From contig CM059582.1 of NCBI GenBank assembly GCA_030407085.1, positions 4,092,001 to 4,156,000 of the forward strand: 64,000 nt of DNA, in the 5' to 3' direction. The notes under the pieces are model-generated. The model made no database searches and was not told the origin of the DNA. It was given only the letters and a program-made list of their open reading frames with translations. Below, piece by piece: positions 11,651-24,000 of this stretch. The position numbers and the translations under genes were made by a program. The first letter of the stretch is position 1, and every line of letters begins with the position of its first letter. The DNA comes from Trichopria drosophilae. Its lineage: Eukaryota; Arthropoda; Insecta; Hymenoptera; Diapriidae.

Positions 11651-12525
11651 AATTTAAATATCAATGTCAAAAATATTTTTTGTCTTAATTTATCATTTTT
11701 TGACATAGGAAAAGCGTAAAAATATTAAAAGATATAAAAAATCTACTGATGGCTTAATTGCCGACCAAATTAATTTCAAAATAAATTCATCCTAAAAGTA
11801 ATATGAGTGATGTGAAGGATAACACAGGACCGCAACAAAAATTTTAGAAATGTTTTTTAAAATATTTCAATTTCCGGATACGATATTTCGAAAACCTGAC
11901 GTGATGGGCCAAATCCGGCAACGGATTCGTTTTCAGCAACCCAAAATCAATAAGATCCACTACCTCTGATTAAAAGGAACTTCCAACATTTTTTTTGTGG
12001 TCCTGTATAATTATTCTAAATAATAAATAAATACAAAGAAAGCTTCTACTCTATTCCGAAATTACTAATAATATGAATACAATAGCAATAAAATCAATTA
12101 AATTTAAACTAAATAAGTTCATAACAATACAAGATAAGTGTATACAGTAGAGTCTCAGTATATTTACTCACTTAGTGTATTTACCAAAAGAAGGGGAGCG
12201 TCCCTTCTCCCACTCCCTTAGTCGCGTTATGCTCCTGACGTCGAAGCAGGCCCTTTCCGAGGCCCCAGCCCGCACGGTGGGGGATAAAGAAAGCGGCGGC
12301 AGGTAAATATAAGGAGACGGAACCAAACAATATGCTGGGATTTAAATATAGCGAGACACAATTATACCGGGACTGCAAATTCCTTGTGATGAACTAGAAA
12401 AACATTAAACGTGCGGCAGTGGAAAGGTCCAGTGTTCAAATCCCGACGAAGTAAGTGTTTCGAGTCCGGTCCTATTTTTGTTAATTAAACAAATATTTTT
12501 AAAACTCGTATTTACGATGCTTTCA

Positions 12526-12528
<3 letters not shown>

Positions 12529-12576
<48 letters not shown>
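12529..12576. repeat. TC dinucleotide microsatellite
   Basis: About 24 TC units with one T interruption near the 3' end. The overlapping minus frame with its RERERE run is a by-product. Confidence 0.95.
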
Positions 12577-12839
12577 AAAGAAACACTATAGTATCGCGAA
12601 CCTGTGCACAAGATTGAATGATAACTAACGCGATAAATCATGAAAAAATTATTTACTAGCGACGTCACTACCAACCTATTAAAGTTTGCGAACAGTTTCA
12701 TTACTCAAAACTGATAAATTGTCGAAGATTACTTCGTGATTTAATAAAACGTTTACAAACAATGAAAGGCATTCGATTTTTTTCGACACTCAACGATTCT
12801 CACAGCGAAACGTCGGATTTTATTTATGAAATTGACGCT

Positions 12840-13115
12840 TCGTTAGGTGTACGCGCACATGGCGAATTATGAATATCGTTCGCATGGATTTTGCAAGATT
12901 ATCTCTTGATCTTGGATGCTGTATGTACCACTCGCTGGTACACGTATCTTGGTTGTACGCACTCGTGTGCAAGAACCGACGGGTACCAATTTACAAGGAC
13001 AAGTAATTACGGCCCGCTACGGGAATGCCTGCATTTCGAACGATCCAATGAAAAATTACAGATGCGACGAAATTTTAAGGGAAGCGGATAACTGCGCTCT
13101 CGGGCCGTTAAAGTG
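12840..13115. other. GC-richer island with two overlapping open frames
   Basis: Two + frames (12891-13091 and 12916-13116) are open. The second ends with NACISNDPMKNYRCDEIL and DNCALGPLK before a stop. I do not recognise it. It may be an unassigned small exon or conserved noncoding DNA. Confidence 0.2.
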
Positions 13116-13119
13116 AATT

Positions 13120-15115
13120 TTTTATGCACCAACAGATCATTAGTTTGTAGCCGATTTTCATATTCCCTTTTGGACACACGTGATGCAACGGGGACTTCGA
13201 TGAACGAATTACGGATGTCGTGTTACCAGACAATTTTGCAACATTTTATATTTTGAATGAGTTAAATTTGCCTTTTTGTCCATCATAATTTAGGTTAAGT
13301 ATCGGCGATTTAAAAGTCTTCTTATTTTAGTTTTTATGCGAGCCATGTGGGCAAACGAATATCATTGAAGTACGTTAGAGAATTGGAAATCATTTTCGGG
13401 ACTAATTTTGGGGTCGTTCGGAATTCATCTGGCATTAATTATGCAGTTTTCAAATATTTTGTGGAAAACATTTCTTTTGTAATAATTGATAATAATGACA
13501 TTCATAATTTACACTAAAAAAAATTAACAAATTTATTTTCCTTTGAATTGTTAAATATGCAGCAATAAAATAACTACTAATGTAGTTAAGTAAATCCCAT
13601 GCATACAATTAATGGTTCAAACAATTATCTTAGCTAATATTTAGTAGTTACATTTCCTAAAAAAATTAGTAACATAGTTGCAAGTTTCAAAAATTTAGTC
13701 GTACTAACTTCAACACTTTATTCTATTCATTAAATTCTTAGTTATTATAATAATTTTTTATTATTAAAAATTCTGAAAAAATATTGTATCGACTTACAAA
13801 ATATTGTAATATCAATATGTCTGTCCAATCCTTTATTATAAATGGATCATTTGTGAAATGTAAATTTCATTGTAAATTTCATCTTTGTTATTGAAAGTTA
13901 ATTTCCTACTTTTCGGTTGTCATATCGCACAAAAATAATGACAATTTTTATGACATATTATTTATTACCTATTTAAATAATTAATACCACAAAATTACAT
14001 TATTAGTATGGATATTTTTTCTCAAAATGAATGTTTAAATAATAGTATTATACGTGAATTAAAAAAAAAACAATTAACTAATCAAAATGTATAAGATAAA
14101 ATGTAATTATTATTAAATGTATATATAATTTATTCGGTAAATATAAGAAAATGATTTCCGAGTTCACGCATTAAAGCAACATTCAAGCCATTTATGTAAA
14201 ATACGGTTTATTAGTCTATTTTGAGGAGAAAATTTTGCGTTCACACAGCTGAGGTTCACTAGGTCGAACTCGATCACGCACATCGTAGACCAGGATTTAC
14301 GGGAAAATCGTCGACACTAATAATTATTGATTGATTGCTGGTTATTAGTCTTATTATGTTGTACATTATTGTTATTATCAATTATCGGCTGCTGTTCTAA
14401 CGCCGTGTAATGAGCGTAATAATTACATAAACTGTTTACTTCCGTTATCGCGATTTTTAATGTTTTCACGTTTGTCAGTAATCGTCGTTTTTCAGTCATT
14501 AATTTACATGCATAAATCGTAAATTTTTTGTTTTAAGTCTTATGGAAATTATTGTACAAATGTAACCTATAAACAGCGGTGGTAATGGATTCCTTTTACG
14601 TGAAAATAATTGAGTAATTATTTTATGCATTTAAGAATAATTAGATAAAGAAAAATTAGATTATTCAAACATTGTAAATAGATGGCAACTATAGGTAAGG
14701 TTATGGATTACAGAGATTGATCAAATTCCAAGTAAAGCAAAATATATATATAAGAAAAATGTTTTGCAAATGCAAGTAAAAGTTATTGAAATGGGAATAA
14801 ATATTTACGTGAATTAAGAAAAAATTTTCTATATTTAACAAAAATGTCTTACCTTCGAATTTAACTTGATTCAAGAAATTGCTGTCTTTGATTAGGTAAA
14901 TATTTACTTTCTATTATTCATGTAACCACAATGTACAAACCTTCTCAGTCTATGTAAAGAGTTTTGTTTTAATTTTATGTTAGTAAATAATATTTTTCTA
15001 ATAAATAAATAGAAATTATTATAAGATGCTACTAGAATAGATTTAATAAAATCTGAGACTTGATATACGTATATAAACCGCAGGGGCCGAAAAATTGAAT
15101 TGTTTAGCAAACGAT
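13120..15115. other. A+T-rich noncoding stretch
   Basis: No gene is visible. Around 13500-13760 there are repeated TTAGTAGTTA/TTAACAAAT-type words similar to those at 31.7-32.1 kb and in the MITE at 34.7 kb. Poly-A and poly-T runs are common elsewhere. Confidence 0.45.
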
Positions 15116-15121
15116 GTAAAC

Positions 15122-15168
15122 TTCGACCGTCATTTGATAAGTTCCGAGTTCAAGTCCGGACTTCGAAC
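15122..15168 (+). pseudogene. Second copy of the tRNA-like fragment
   Basis: TTCGACCGTCA, a short variable stretch, then GTTCCGAGTTCAAGTCC align with 9522-9556. The T-arm pairing is damaged (CCGAG against CCGGA). Only the anticodon-to-T-arm part is shared clearly, as expected of a degenerate SINE or tRNA pseudogene family. A weaker B-box-like sequence is at about 12428-12446. Confidence 0.5.
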
Positions 15169-15179
15169 CTGAATTTTAT

Positions 15180-17490
15180 CAAAATAAAAAAAAATAATAA
15201 TTAAAAAAAATGTCATCATTGTATGACTTTAATATAGCATTTTTAATTACATTTTTTTTAAAAACACCCCAATTATCAGTGCCTTATTGGAAATTTTATG
15301 CCGCATTTTTCCTATGAATTTTTAAAGACTACGAATTTAATAGATCATCATACTCAAAATCAGCTGTATGAAACACACCTTAATAAAATAACACCTTTAA
15401 AATTATTTCTATAGTCATTTTTTTAAATACATGCGTAATTATTTAGAAAGTTTGTTTTTATGTTCACTCCATTTTAAAAAAATGTTCACATTAATTTAAA
15501 AAAACCAAGAAGCAGTTTTTGGAAAAAACAAATTCTTTTTCGCGCTAAAATGTAGGGGTCGTAAGAATTATTTCTGGAGTAATTTATAACATGGAGTTCA
15601 ATTGTGCTGTAAAAAAAATATAAACAAGTTTTTTGTTCATTAAAAACATGTTTTGTTTCCCAAAAAAAAAATTGTTTTTTTTTAAATTTGTGTTCTTTAT
15701 AGTCCATGCATAATTATTTAGAAAATATGGTTTTATATTCACCCAAATTTTGTGGAATTTTCAATTTAACTGTCGAAGCATTTGTTCAAAAACACTTTTT
15801 TTGGAACTGAAATTTATGGGTCAAATAATTTTCTTGCACTTTTTATTCTTACGCCACTGTTAAGTGACTGAAAAAAATTTTGTTTTCAAATTTTTGAAGG
15901 TGTATTTCATTGAATTGGCTTGGTGACGCTACTTAATTAAAAAGTTGTTTAAAGGATTAAAAAAATAACAAACTTGAATGAAAGGAAATTATGTTTTTAG
16001 AAGATAGTTATTAATTTTTCTCCTATTTCGTCTGTTAACGACTGGTGGAAGGGCTCGAAATAAAAGACGAAGGTATAACCGCGAACTAACATTCAAAATT
16101 TCGATCAAGCGGTGACGACCCGATTGCCTAACCCGACCACATCCCGAAACGAACCGGAAAAAAACGATCGTCGCTTTTTCACGTTCGACTTCTTGAATTC
16201 TTGAGCACGTAAATGGACTAAATCATCATATTATATATCGATATTATAATATTCAAATTATAAGTAATTTTATCGAGATTTTCACCATTTTGAAGGGCCT
16301 TTTACATAATTTACTTAACAGGCCTCCTTCAGTTTAAGAGGTACTCCTACTCGGGTGTGCAATGGCGTAGGGAAAATCACCTTTGTCTACTGATTCTGTC
16401 GGCAATCGCGTAAAAATTACAATTTTCAATGTTCGAAGGCTTCAATTAGCGGAGGAATTTTCCACAAAGAAAATGTTTATTATTTTACTTTTTTCACGAA
16501 AATGGTGTGAGATATACATTGTTTTAATAAAAAAAAAGATGCTGCACAAATTTCCAGGCGGCAGATGGGTTTTCTCCATGTACATGTAATACATTGGAAA
16601 TTTATTATATATCAAAAATATAAGAAATTTATTTACCCAAAAATGCCGATTCATTCGTAACCTAGTAAAATCTAGGAATGAACAAGGTACTAGAAAGATT
16701 TCCATCCAATGCAATTTATTCTAGAGAGGATTGCGCACGGAGGATTCGCGCCATTACCCTAAGGTAGAAAAAAGAGCCTGAGTATCAGGAACGGCGATCT
16801 CGTAACCCGCAAACGAAGATTAAGAGTGCATAATTGCGATCCTAGCGGCAATCGAGCTCGAATTTGGGTCACCTGCTTATGGCGGCGCCTCTGCCTATAA
16901 CCGATGCACCTTCTGCGGCTGGTTATTACTGCACTATGCTCTATAAACTGCTCAAAATGTGCGAGACGGCATGCGATCGCGTAGGAGAGCACCTGGAGAA
17001 AAAAAAGTGCCGATCAAGCTCGAAATTATCCACGCACTCACCTCTCATCGGCCTCGAACGCCAAGGCTTTAATTAACATGCATCAGTCAACGATTCGTAG
17101 ACCAAACTACACAATGGATCAGATGGAATTTTAATAGAGTGACATAGATTACTTTAAGTCGACGCTAGTTTAGATTTTATAATTGTTCTTAAGGAGTTTA
17201 TTGAAAGAAGTTTGCTCCATACATTTCTTGCCGTGAGAATTCACTCTTAATGCAGTGAAAATTGAGTCGATATAGTGAAAGAGTGATTTTTCATTTCTAC
17301 AGAGTTAAAATTCGAAAAAATTATTTGTTTAAAATTATCCACTACTACGGTTAATAAGCTCTATATACTATTCTGCAATCAGAGATAAATATTAATTTTT
17401 TTAATGCATCGCCATAGTCTCTATGAACCTGCAAATCGAGTTACCTTTTGCACGCACGTTTACCAGTAAATTTCAACTTAAGGGTTCACA
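15180..17490. other. A+T-rich noncoding stretch with a moderate island at 16.7-17.1 kb
   Basis: No gene is recognised. A GC-richer patch at 16740-17080 has short open frames on both strands without recognisable motifs. A patch near 16070-16200 (CGACCCGATTGCC region) may be constrained. Confidence 0.4.
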
Positions 17491-17499
17491 GTTTATAAT

Positions 17500-17975
17500 T
17501 ATCACAGCCATATTGAATCCGCCATTTTGAATTTTAAATATCTGACGTCGGATTCGTAATCAGCGACCCCGAAAACCTCTAGATATCAAGTTTCATCAAA
17601 ATGAGTATAAAATAGTTACATCAGTACAAAGTTTTGTCTTGCTAGATTCCCGATTCGTCCCTGTGTGAGAGGGTCCGAAATTTAGACTCAAATTTTAACG
17701 CTGTAACTTTTGTTCAAAATGTCCTTAAAAAATTGAAATAAGTCAAGATCAATCGTTTCGAATCCCGTATATGGAAAATAAAGTCAAGATAACTTTTTTG
17801 AAAAAAATACCGTTTTCCAAGATTTATTCGCAAGAATTGTGTTTTTTGACATAAAAAAGACAATAGAGAATAGCAGAAGATACTAAACGTCTCTTTTAGC
17901 TCAATCCCTTTTTCCGTCGGATTTTTATAAAAAAAATAAAATGGCGGCTTCAGAATGACGTCTCCAAGTTATAAT
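17500..17975 (+). repeat. Copy of the dispersed 'CCGTCGGATTTTT / AAAATGGCGG' family
   Basis: The order is TCCGCCATTTTGAATTTTAA, GGATTCGTAATCAGCGACCC, ATATCAAGTTTCATC, TGTAACTTTTGTTC, AATAAGTCAAGATC, GTGTTTTTTGACAT, CCGTCGGATTTTTATA, AAAATGGCGGCTTCA. From about 17650 it aligns with the reverse complement of 22759-23160, and its later part with 21950-22100. Confidence 0.7.
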
Positions 17976-18159
17976 TTTGAGGCTAAAGAACGCGATATAA
18001 GTAGTTGTGAATCAGCAGTTTTTCTGTTAATATTTAACAAGATTTTTAATAATAATCAAATTTGTAATAATATCTACAATATTTTCTACATATATTTCTA
18101 ATATGTAACGTGGTGCAAACAATATCATTCAATTAAAAAGGTTAAACAATGCCATTTTA

Positions 18160-18570
18160 AAATGTGTATTCTAAAACATGGCTCAAAATGCTTTGATGTT
18201 CTGAAAACAGGGCGTAAAATATCCGTTTTACGCTTACTTAAAATATTTTCTTACACTCTGAGCACAAAATGCTACTTTGCGCCCTATATGAGCAAAATAG
18301 CGCATTCTGTCCCTATATCGCGGGAGCAAAATAGTATTTTGGACTCAGAATGTGAGAAACTTATTTTGCTCCCGGCTAAATTCATTTTGCTCCCTGAGGA
18401 TAGAATATGCTATTTTGCTCCCACAATACAGGGAGCAAAATAGCATTTTGCGCTCAGAGTGTGAGAAAATAATATGTGCAACAGGGGGCAAAATAGGTGC
18501 TTTCAGACACATTCGAATTGTTTTCTTCTTATTTTGCTCTCTAGTTGCACAATGTACTATTTTAATTTCA
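18160..18570. repeat. Cluster of GGGAGCAAAATAG repeats in both orientations
   Basis: Forward copies are at about 18322, 18431 and 18484 (GGGGGCAAAATAG). Reverse copies (TATTTTGCTCCC) are at about 18362, 18384 and 18410. A companion motif CTCAGAGTGTGAGAAA occurs twice. Alternating orientation makes several possible hairpins. A related stretch is at 40076-40135. Confidence 0.75.
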
Positions 18571-19900
18571 AAGTGATTTCTCTTCAGTTTTCAGACATGG
18601 TAATTGAAGAAACGCTTGGAAGTGTGATTAGAGGATACTTTTAGGCGATAGAGCATAAACAAAAAAGTTATATTTAATCTTTCAAACAACTTTGCCCTAG
18701 CATTTGGCAATTAAATAATTCATAATCCTAAAAAAAATGCAAAATTCTTTATGTTTTATTTTCTACGGTGTATTCAGAGTGCATAATTAGTATGGTAACA
18801 TTCAGCGAAAAGTTTTTTTAATACAATTTTAGTTATTAAGAATATCATGATCATACTTACGAGACACCTTCAATATTAAACATTTTTTAATATGTTTGTT
18901 TAAAATGTACCATACTGCGATAATTTATGAAACTTTATTTAAAATTGTAATTCTCCGGTCATGTATAAGAAAATGCATTAGTACATTGTAACAGTGAAAG
19001 CAAGCTGATGACTAAAGCCACTTTATTGACTCATATTTTACTCTCTTTACGTTAATCAGAAGTTATAAAACCGTTGTGGATGCCATTACTAATTCAGCAT
19101 TCCATTATTGAATCATCGATCGCAATTTCTATTCACCCGACTAATTAACATTTCTAACGACATTCGCTTGACCGAACGTCTAGCCTAATCTTTAGAATCA
19201 CCGGGTATTAGTCATAAAAGCGAATAATCATTTTAAAATACACAAAAGCATCATTTCATTTTTGCAAAAAAAAAAAGAATATTGCATGAAAGAACATCAA
19301 TTTAACCAATCAAATGATCGAAACTTATAGTCGCTCCTTTGAGTTTCGCCGATTTAATCAGTGCGTAATTGATCAATGAAAGATCTGTAGATTCGTAATT
19401 CTGTGTTGCGTGTCCTTATTCAAGGAAATCGTGTCTATTCAGTAGAGATATCGCAGGTAAGAGAGTAAATTGACTTCGTACGATGACTCCGGGAATGTCT
19501 TCTTCGGGAAAGCTTAGAACTAGTAATGTAAGATGCGTATTTGTAACTGGAAGAAATGAAAAAATGTATATTACCTTAGATGAATACTCTTCATCAAAAT
19601 TCACTTTACATTAAAGTTATTAGATTAAAAAATACTTTGTTAAAGGCAGAAACTGGACAGAGTTACAAAAAATTCTACCTCGGTGTTACAAAGATCAAAA
19701 TTTTAAAGATATACAGAATTATTTCAAAAAATCATATTTGGCTTCCAGGGTGACAATTTTTCAAAATTTTTGTTCACGCAGTATAGCTTGTTACATGTAA
19801 GAACCATCCTGTTTATTTGTATTTACAAATTGTTGTTTATTAGGCTTGTATCGACTTGTAGTTAATGTAGGTCTTTACAGCTTCCTATGTACGATAGTCA
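18571..19900. other. Noncoding stretch, mostly A+T rich
   Basis: No gene is visible. The patch 19070-19240 contains homeodomain-type TAAT words and CpGs (GAACGTCTAGCCTAATC) and could be a conserved noncoding element. Confidence 0.4.
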
Positions 19901-19904
19901 CTTT

Positions 19905-20400
19905 TGATAAATGTGGCTAAAAAATTTTTCAATTTTGAAAATCTAAGATCAGATTCAGAAACCTTAGAGTATCAAGTTTCAGCTGGATCTGGCCACTTTT
20001 ACATTTTAGTATGGTCGTTCAGAATCTTTAAAATATGCTTTTAATTTTGTAACACACGGGTCAACAAGATTTTGTTATTGGAAAGCTGTGGGTCATCCTC
20101 GAAGTAATCTTAGACGTAAAATCCGAATCCGGAGTTAGAATTGGTCCATCATGGCAGAACTTCACGATATTTGAGGTACTCGAAAAATTTGTGAGAACAA
20201 ATTTTAGGTAGTCACCATAATTGCTCATTTTCACGAATGAGGATAGTACTAAATGTCCAACTAGTAAAAAAGCCACGAAAATTTATCGCATTCTGTACAT
20301 AACCTCAAAAGTAGCACAAAATGTGCATTTTTCGTGAACATAACCTAAAATATTTCAAAATCCTGACGTGGTGGGCCAATTCTATCTTTGGATTCGAACT
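19905..20400. repeat. Degenerate copies of the dispersed family
   Basis: Motifs AAATCTAAGATCAGATTC and AGTATCAAGTTTCAGCTGG near 19940, AAATCCGAATCCGGAG near 20119, and TCCTGACGTGGTGGGCCAA near 20362. The last also occurs near 11896 as CCTGACGTGATGGGCCAA. Old copies close to the first Shroom coding exon. Confidence 0.5.
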
Positions 20401-20680
20401 ATACGCATTTACTATCCTGCTCTTTTGTTGACTTGTGAATTCAGTGACCCCTAATCAAATCCCCAAGTAACAAATAGAAAATATAACATATTGTGCTGAA
20501 ATATTCTTAAGCTATTATATTTTTTTATGAAATATGTTAGTGAATATGTATGATGAAATAGTTTTTTTTTAAAGGTGCATGTAGAATAATTGGATCATCT
20601 TATCTATTAGTTATATAGAATATGTTGTATGAAAATGAAAAATTTGAGCAGTGGAGTGAAGGAACCTTTTTTTATTTTAG

Positions 20681-21049
20681 GTGTATCCCGGATGGCGGGG
20701 ACGTCGGTTACACGATGACGGAACTGCAGCCGTCTCCGCCAGGATATCGCGGTCAGGATGAGGCCCCGGGCTCACCTTCCTGTTCTCCGGGGTCCTTCAA
20801 GTACTCGAACCATGGCCTCGGGCCCGAGGCCGCCAATTACAAGGACACCGCGTCACCTTATGGCCCCGAGGGTTATGGCGGCTTCAAGTGCGCCTTCAGT
20901 GCGGTTCCGAACGATTACGTCCATCGGCGGCGGAGGCACCAGGAAAACGACGTTGTCGCCGCCGCCGAGGACCCCAACAACAAGACCCAGATCCTCGATT
21001 ACAACGATGGCTACAAGAAGAACACGCCTGGATACAAGAACGATAGTGG
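20681..21049 (+). CDS. Shroom: Shroom exon with likely initiator ATG
   Basis: The exon follows 'TTTATTTTAG' and ends at the donor G|GTATGT. It starts with the third base of a codon and ends with two bases (GG) of a glycine codon completed by the next exon. The ATG at 20715 (context ACACGATGA, A at -3) starts 'MTELQPSPPGYRG' and is the likely initiator. The frame is also open upstream through CIPDGGDVGYT to the acceptor, so an upstream coding exon cannot be excluded. The product is Pro/Gly/Ser/Tyr rich, with 'GSPSCSPGSFKYSN', an acidic-basic stretch with RRRR, and a Tyr/Asn/Lys-rich tail ending YKNDSG. It is probably disordered. G+C and G/C-ending codons are much higher than in the later exons. 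Reading through the donor meets a stop after about nine codons. Confidence 0.85.
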
Positions 21050-24000
21050 GTATGTAATCGATTTTTCAACTTTATAAATATAAATTTCCTTTTTTTCCTA
21101 AAAAAAATTATTTATTTTTGTTTACTTTTTTTAAATTCTCAAAAATAGTTGAATGAATTTGTAGGTGGATAATTTTAGGAATGTCGCATTTATGGAGAAC
21201 TTTACAAGTTCTTAATTCAGGAAAGTAATTACAAAATGTCCATTTTCTAATTAAAAAAATCTTTTATGCATTTCATCATTTTTTTGAAATCATTATAATT
21301 ATTTATAATCATCTATGAATGTTGATTATTTTGACATTATTCATAAAATTGGTGCGATTTTTATTCATATATTCTGTGATAATGCTAATATCGTTTTCTA
21401 TTGTCCAGAAGCATTATTCACGTCTTAACCCATGCCTAAACGGACATTTTTCGGACAACTTTTTCGGTAGCAAACAATTTAATTTTGCAAAATTCAGGTT
21501 TGATTCGTGATCAGCGACCCTGACATCCCTCGGGTAAATGTTTTTACCCCGTTTCGTTAGATTTTGTAAAAATTTGTGCAAACAATTTAATTTTACAAAA
21601 TTAACGTTGGATTCGTGATCAGCAATCCGGAAAACCCACGAGAAAACGTTTCCATCTCATTTCGACGGATTTTTTTTTGAATTCGAGGACTTAGCAGAAT
21701 CCCAATGATTTTGCAGCTTAATTAACCTTGCTGTGGACAGCGCCATCTGCAAATCGGCTAAAAAATACATGGAACTCATAGTTTTTGGTCCTCGGGCACA
21801 AAAAATTTACTTCCTGGGGTTCAGAATGTGCGCTTTTAAAGTGTTAATGTTGATTGAAAAATATTTTTTACCGTAAATTTAGTAAGTTATTTAAAAAGTT
21901 ATGATCATTTTTTCGAAAAAAATACTGGGTTTTTCGACATTTTTTCCCAATAATTGCGTTTTTTGACATTGAAAAGGGCAGTGCTGATCGTTGCAAAACA
22001 TACTAATCGCGTCTTTTTGCTCAGACCATTCTTCTCCCGTCGGATTTTTTTCAAAAAACAAAATGGCGGTTTCAAGATGGCGTCTGGAAGTTGTAAGTTT
22101 GAATTTTCTGGCACAAATATCGATTATTTGAACGTGTAACGGCTCAAATCATGGAGAATTGCAATGAAAAAGTAATTATTATCATTTGTGAATACCTAGT
22201 CTCATCATGATTTATTCATAACCTCATGACTTCAAATTAATTAGACACAATTGGTTTATACCGATTATTGGTCTAATTTTCACACAATTTTCGACGTTTC
22301 CGTAACATTACTTATGTGTGAAATTAAAAATGACCATATACCCTTATGACCTATTAATTATCGGGTTATAACCTAAAAATTTAGTACACTTCGACTTTTT
22401 TTTAATTTTAAAATACTTTCCTTCATTTTTTTTTTATTTTAATTTTATTACTTTCATTTTTTTTGTATTCAAAACACGTGGAAGCAATGAGGAAATATTT
22501 GTTTTTTATTTTTGTGTTTTGTTTTGTATTTTGTAAATCAATATAGCAGATATTGAAAGTTATGTTGCACTATAAGATGTGGATTGACCTGCGACCTGCA
22601 AATTGAGTGAAAATCAGACAAAATATCGGTAGTAACTCATTGTACACGACTAATTTGAGGTTATGAATGAATCATGATAGGACCAAGTATTCACGAATGA
22701 TAATAATTACTTTTTCATCCCAATTCTCCGTGATTTGAACCGTTACGCGGTCAAATAATCAATATTTTTGGGAGAAAATTTGAGAGAAAAATGTAAAATT
22801 ACAACTTGGAGACGCTATCTTGAAGCCGCCATTTTGTTTTTTCAAAAAAATCCGACGGGAGAAGAATGGTCTGAGCAAAAAGACGCGATTAGTACATTTT
22901 GCAATGATCAGCACTGCCCTTTTCAGTGTCAAAAAACGCAATTATTGGGAAAAAACGTCGAAAAAATCAGTATTTTTTTCGAAAAAATGATCATAACTTT
23001 TTTCTCTATAATTTCCGGCTGATTCTGACCACGGCATTTGAAAGAAGAGGTCCAAATCTATCGATTTTGACTTATTTCAATTTTTGTTAACGTTGTTTGG
23101 AACAAAAGTTACATCGTTGAAAGTTGTGTCCAAATTCCGGACTTTTGGGACGAAAAGGGTTAACTTGAACTAAAAAACATTTCTTTAATAATTTCATTGT
23201 GACTCTAGAATGGTATGTATTATTCTCAATAATTGCGATAATCATCCATACCGTACATCAGCCATCTATCGGCAGTTACGCTAACTTGAAAGATATGTGC
23301 TCTCGAACAAGATGTAATAAAATCAATAATTCTTTATGAAAATTATAATTTATAAATTTTCTTTAAAGATAATTTATATTTGTCATTAAATTTTAACGAA
23401 ATGTATGACTACCACTTCCCTTTCAAATTTGGTCGGAACAAAGTGAAAGTGAGTTTACAGTTTAAATAAGGCGAGGCAAATTATTCGATCTATCAAGTAT
23501 TTGCAAATACGAATGAAAATTATAGACGATACACATTAACATTTTTACAATCATAAAATCTGAATTCGTATCCTCGTGTAATCCAGCGTAAAGGAATATA
23601 AAACCATTAAAATATTTGGAATTCGCATGGCATTGCCGTACGAGTAATCACTATTATTAAGCGCACTAAAATCAAAAGGTCTTCTCGAAGACAGGTACTC
23701 GACGCTTACAACATATTCTCACAATGTACACTCCCATGTATACCGATAAGCAGCTATCAATTAGTCGCCAACAATGAAGAGAACTAAATCATATTGACTA
23801 AGTAATTAAAGCTACGTATCCTCTTAGCTCTGACAGTTTTAAGTTAGTCATAATTTGAATGCAAAACTAAAGAGAAACCGCGATAGTCGTGAGAAAATAT
23901 CAATTAAACGATCATTTGCATCTTTAATTATCCGTGTTAGTCTATAGCTAATTCCGAAATCAACGATGGGAATTGTTAAAGATTTTTGTGGAATACGGTA

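Noticed and set aside
12405..12701. Minus-strand frame with a long Arg-Glu run
   Set aside because: Produced by the TC microsatellite.
21954..22941. Near-identical MRFLTLKRAVLI-type frames in opposite orientation suggesting a duplicated small gene
   Set aside because: The similarity continues equally outside the frames and in all positions, so it reflects the inverted repeat, not protein constraint.
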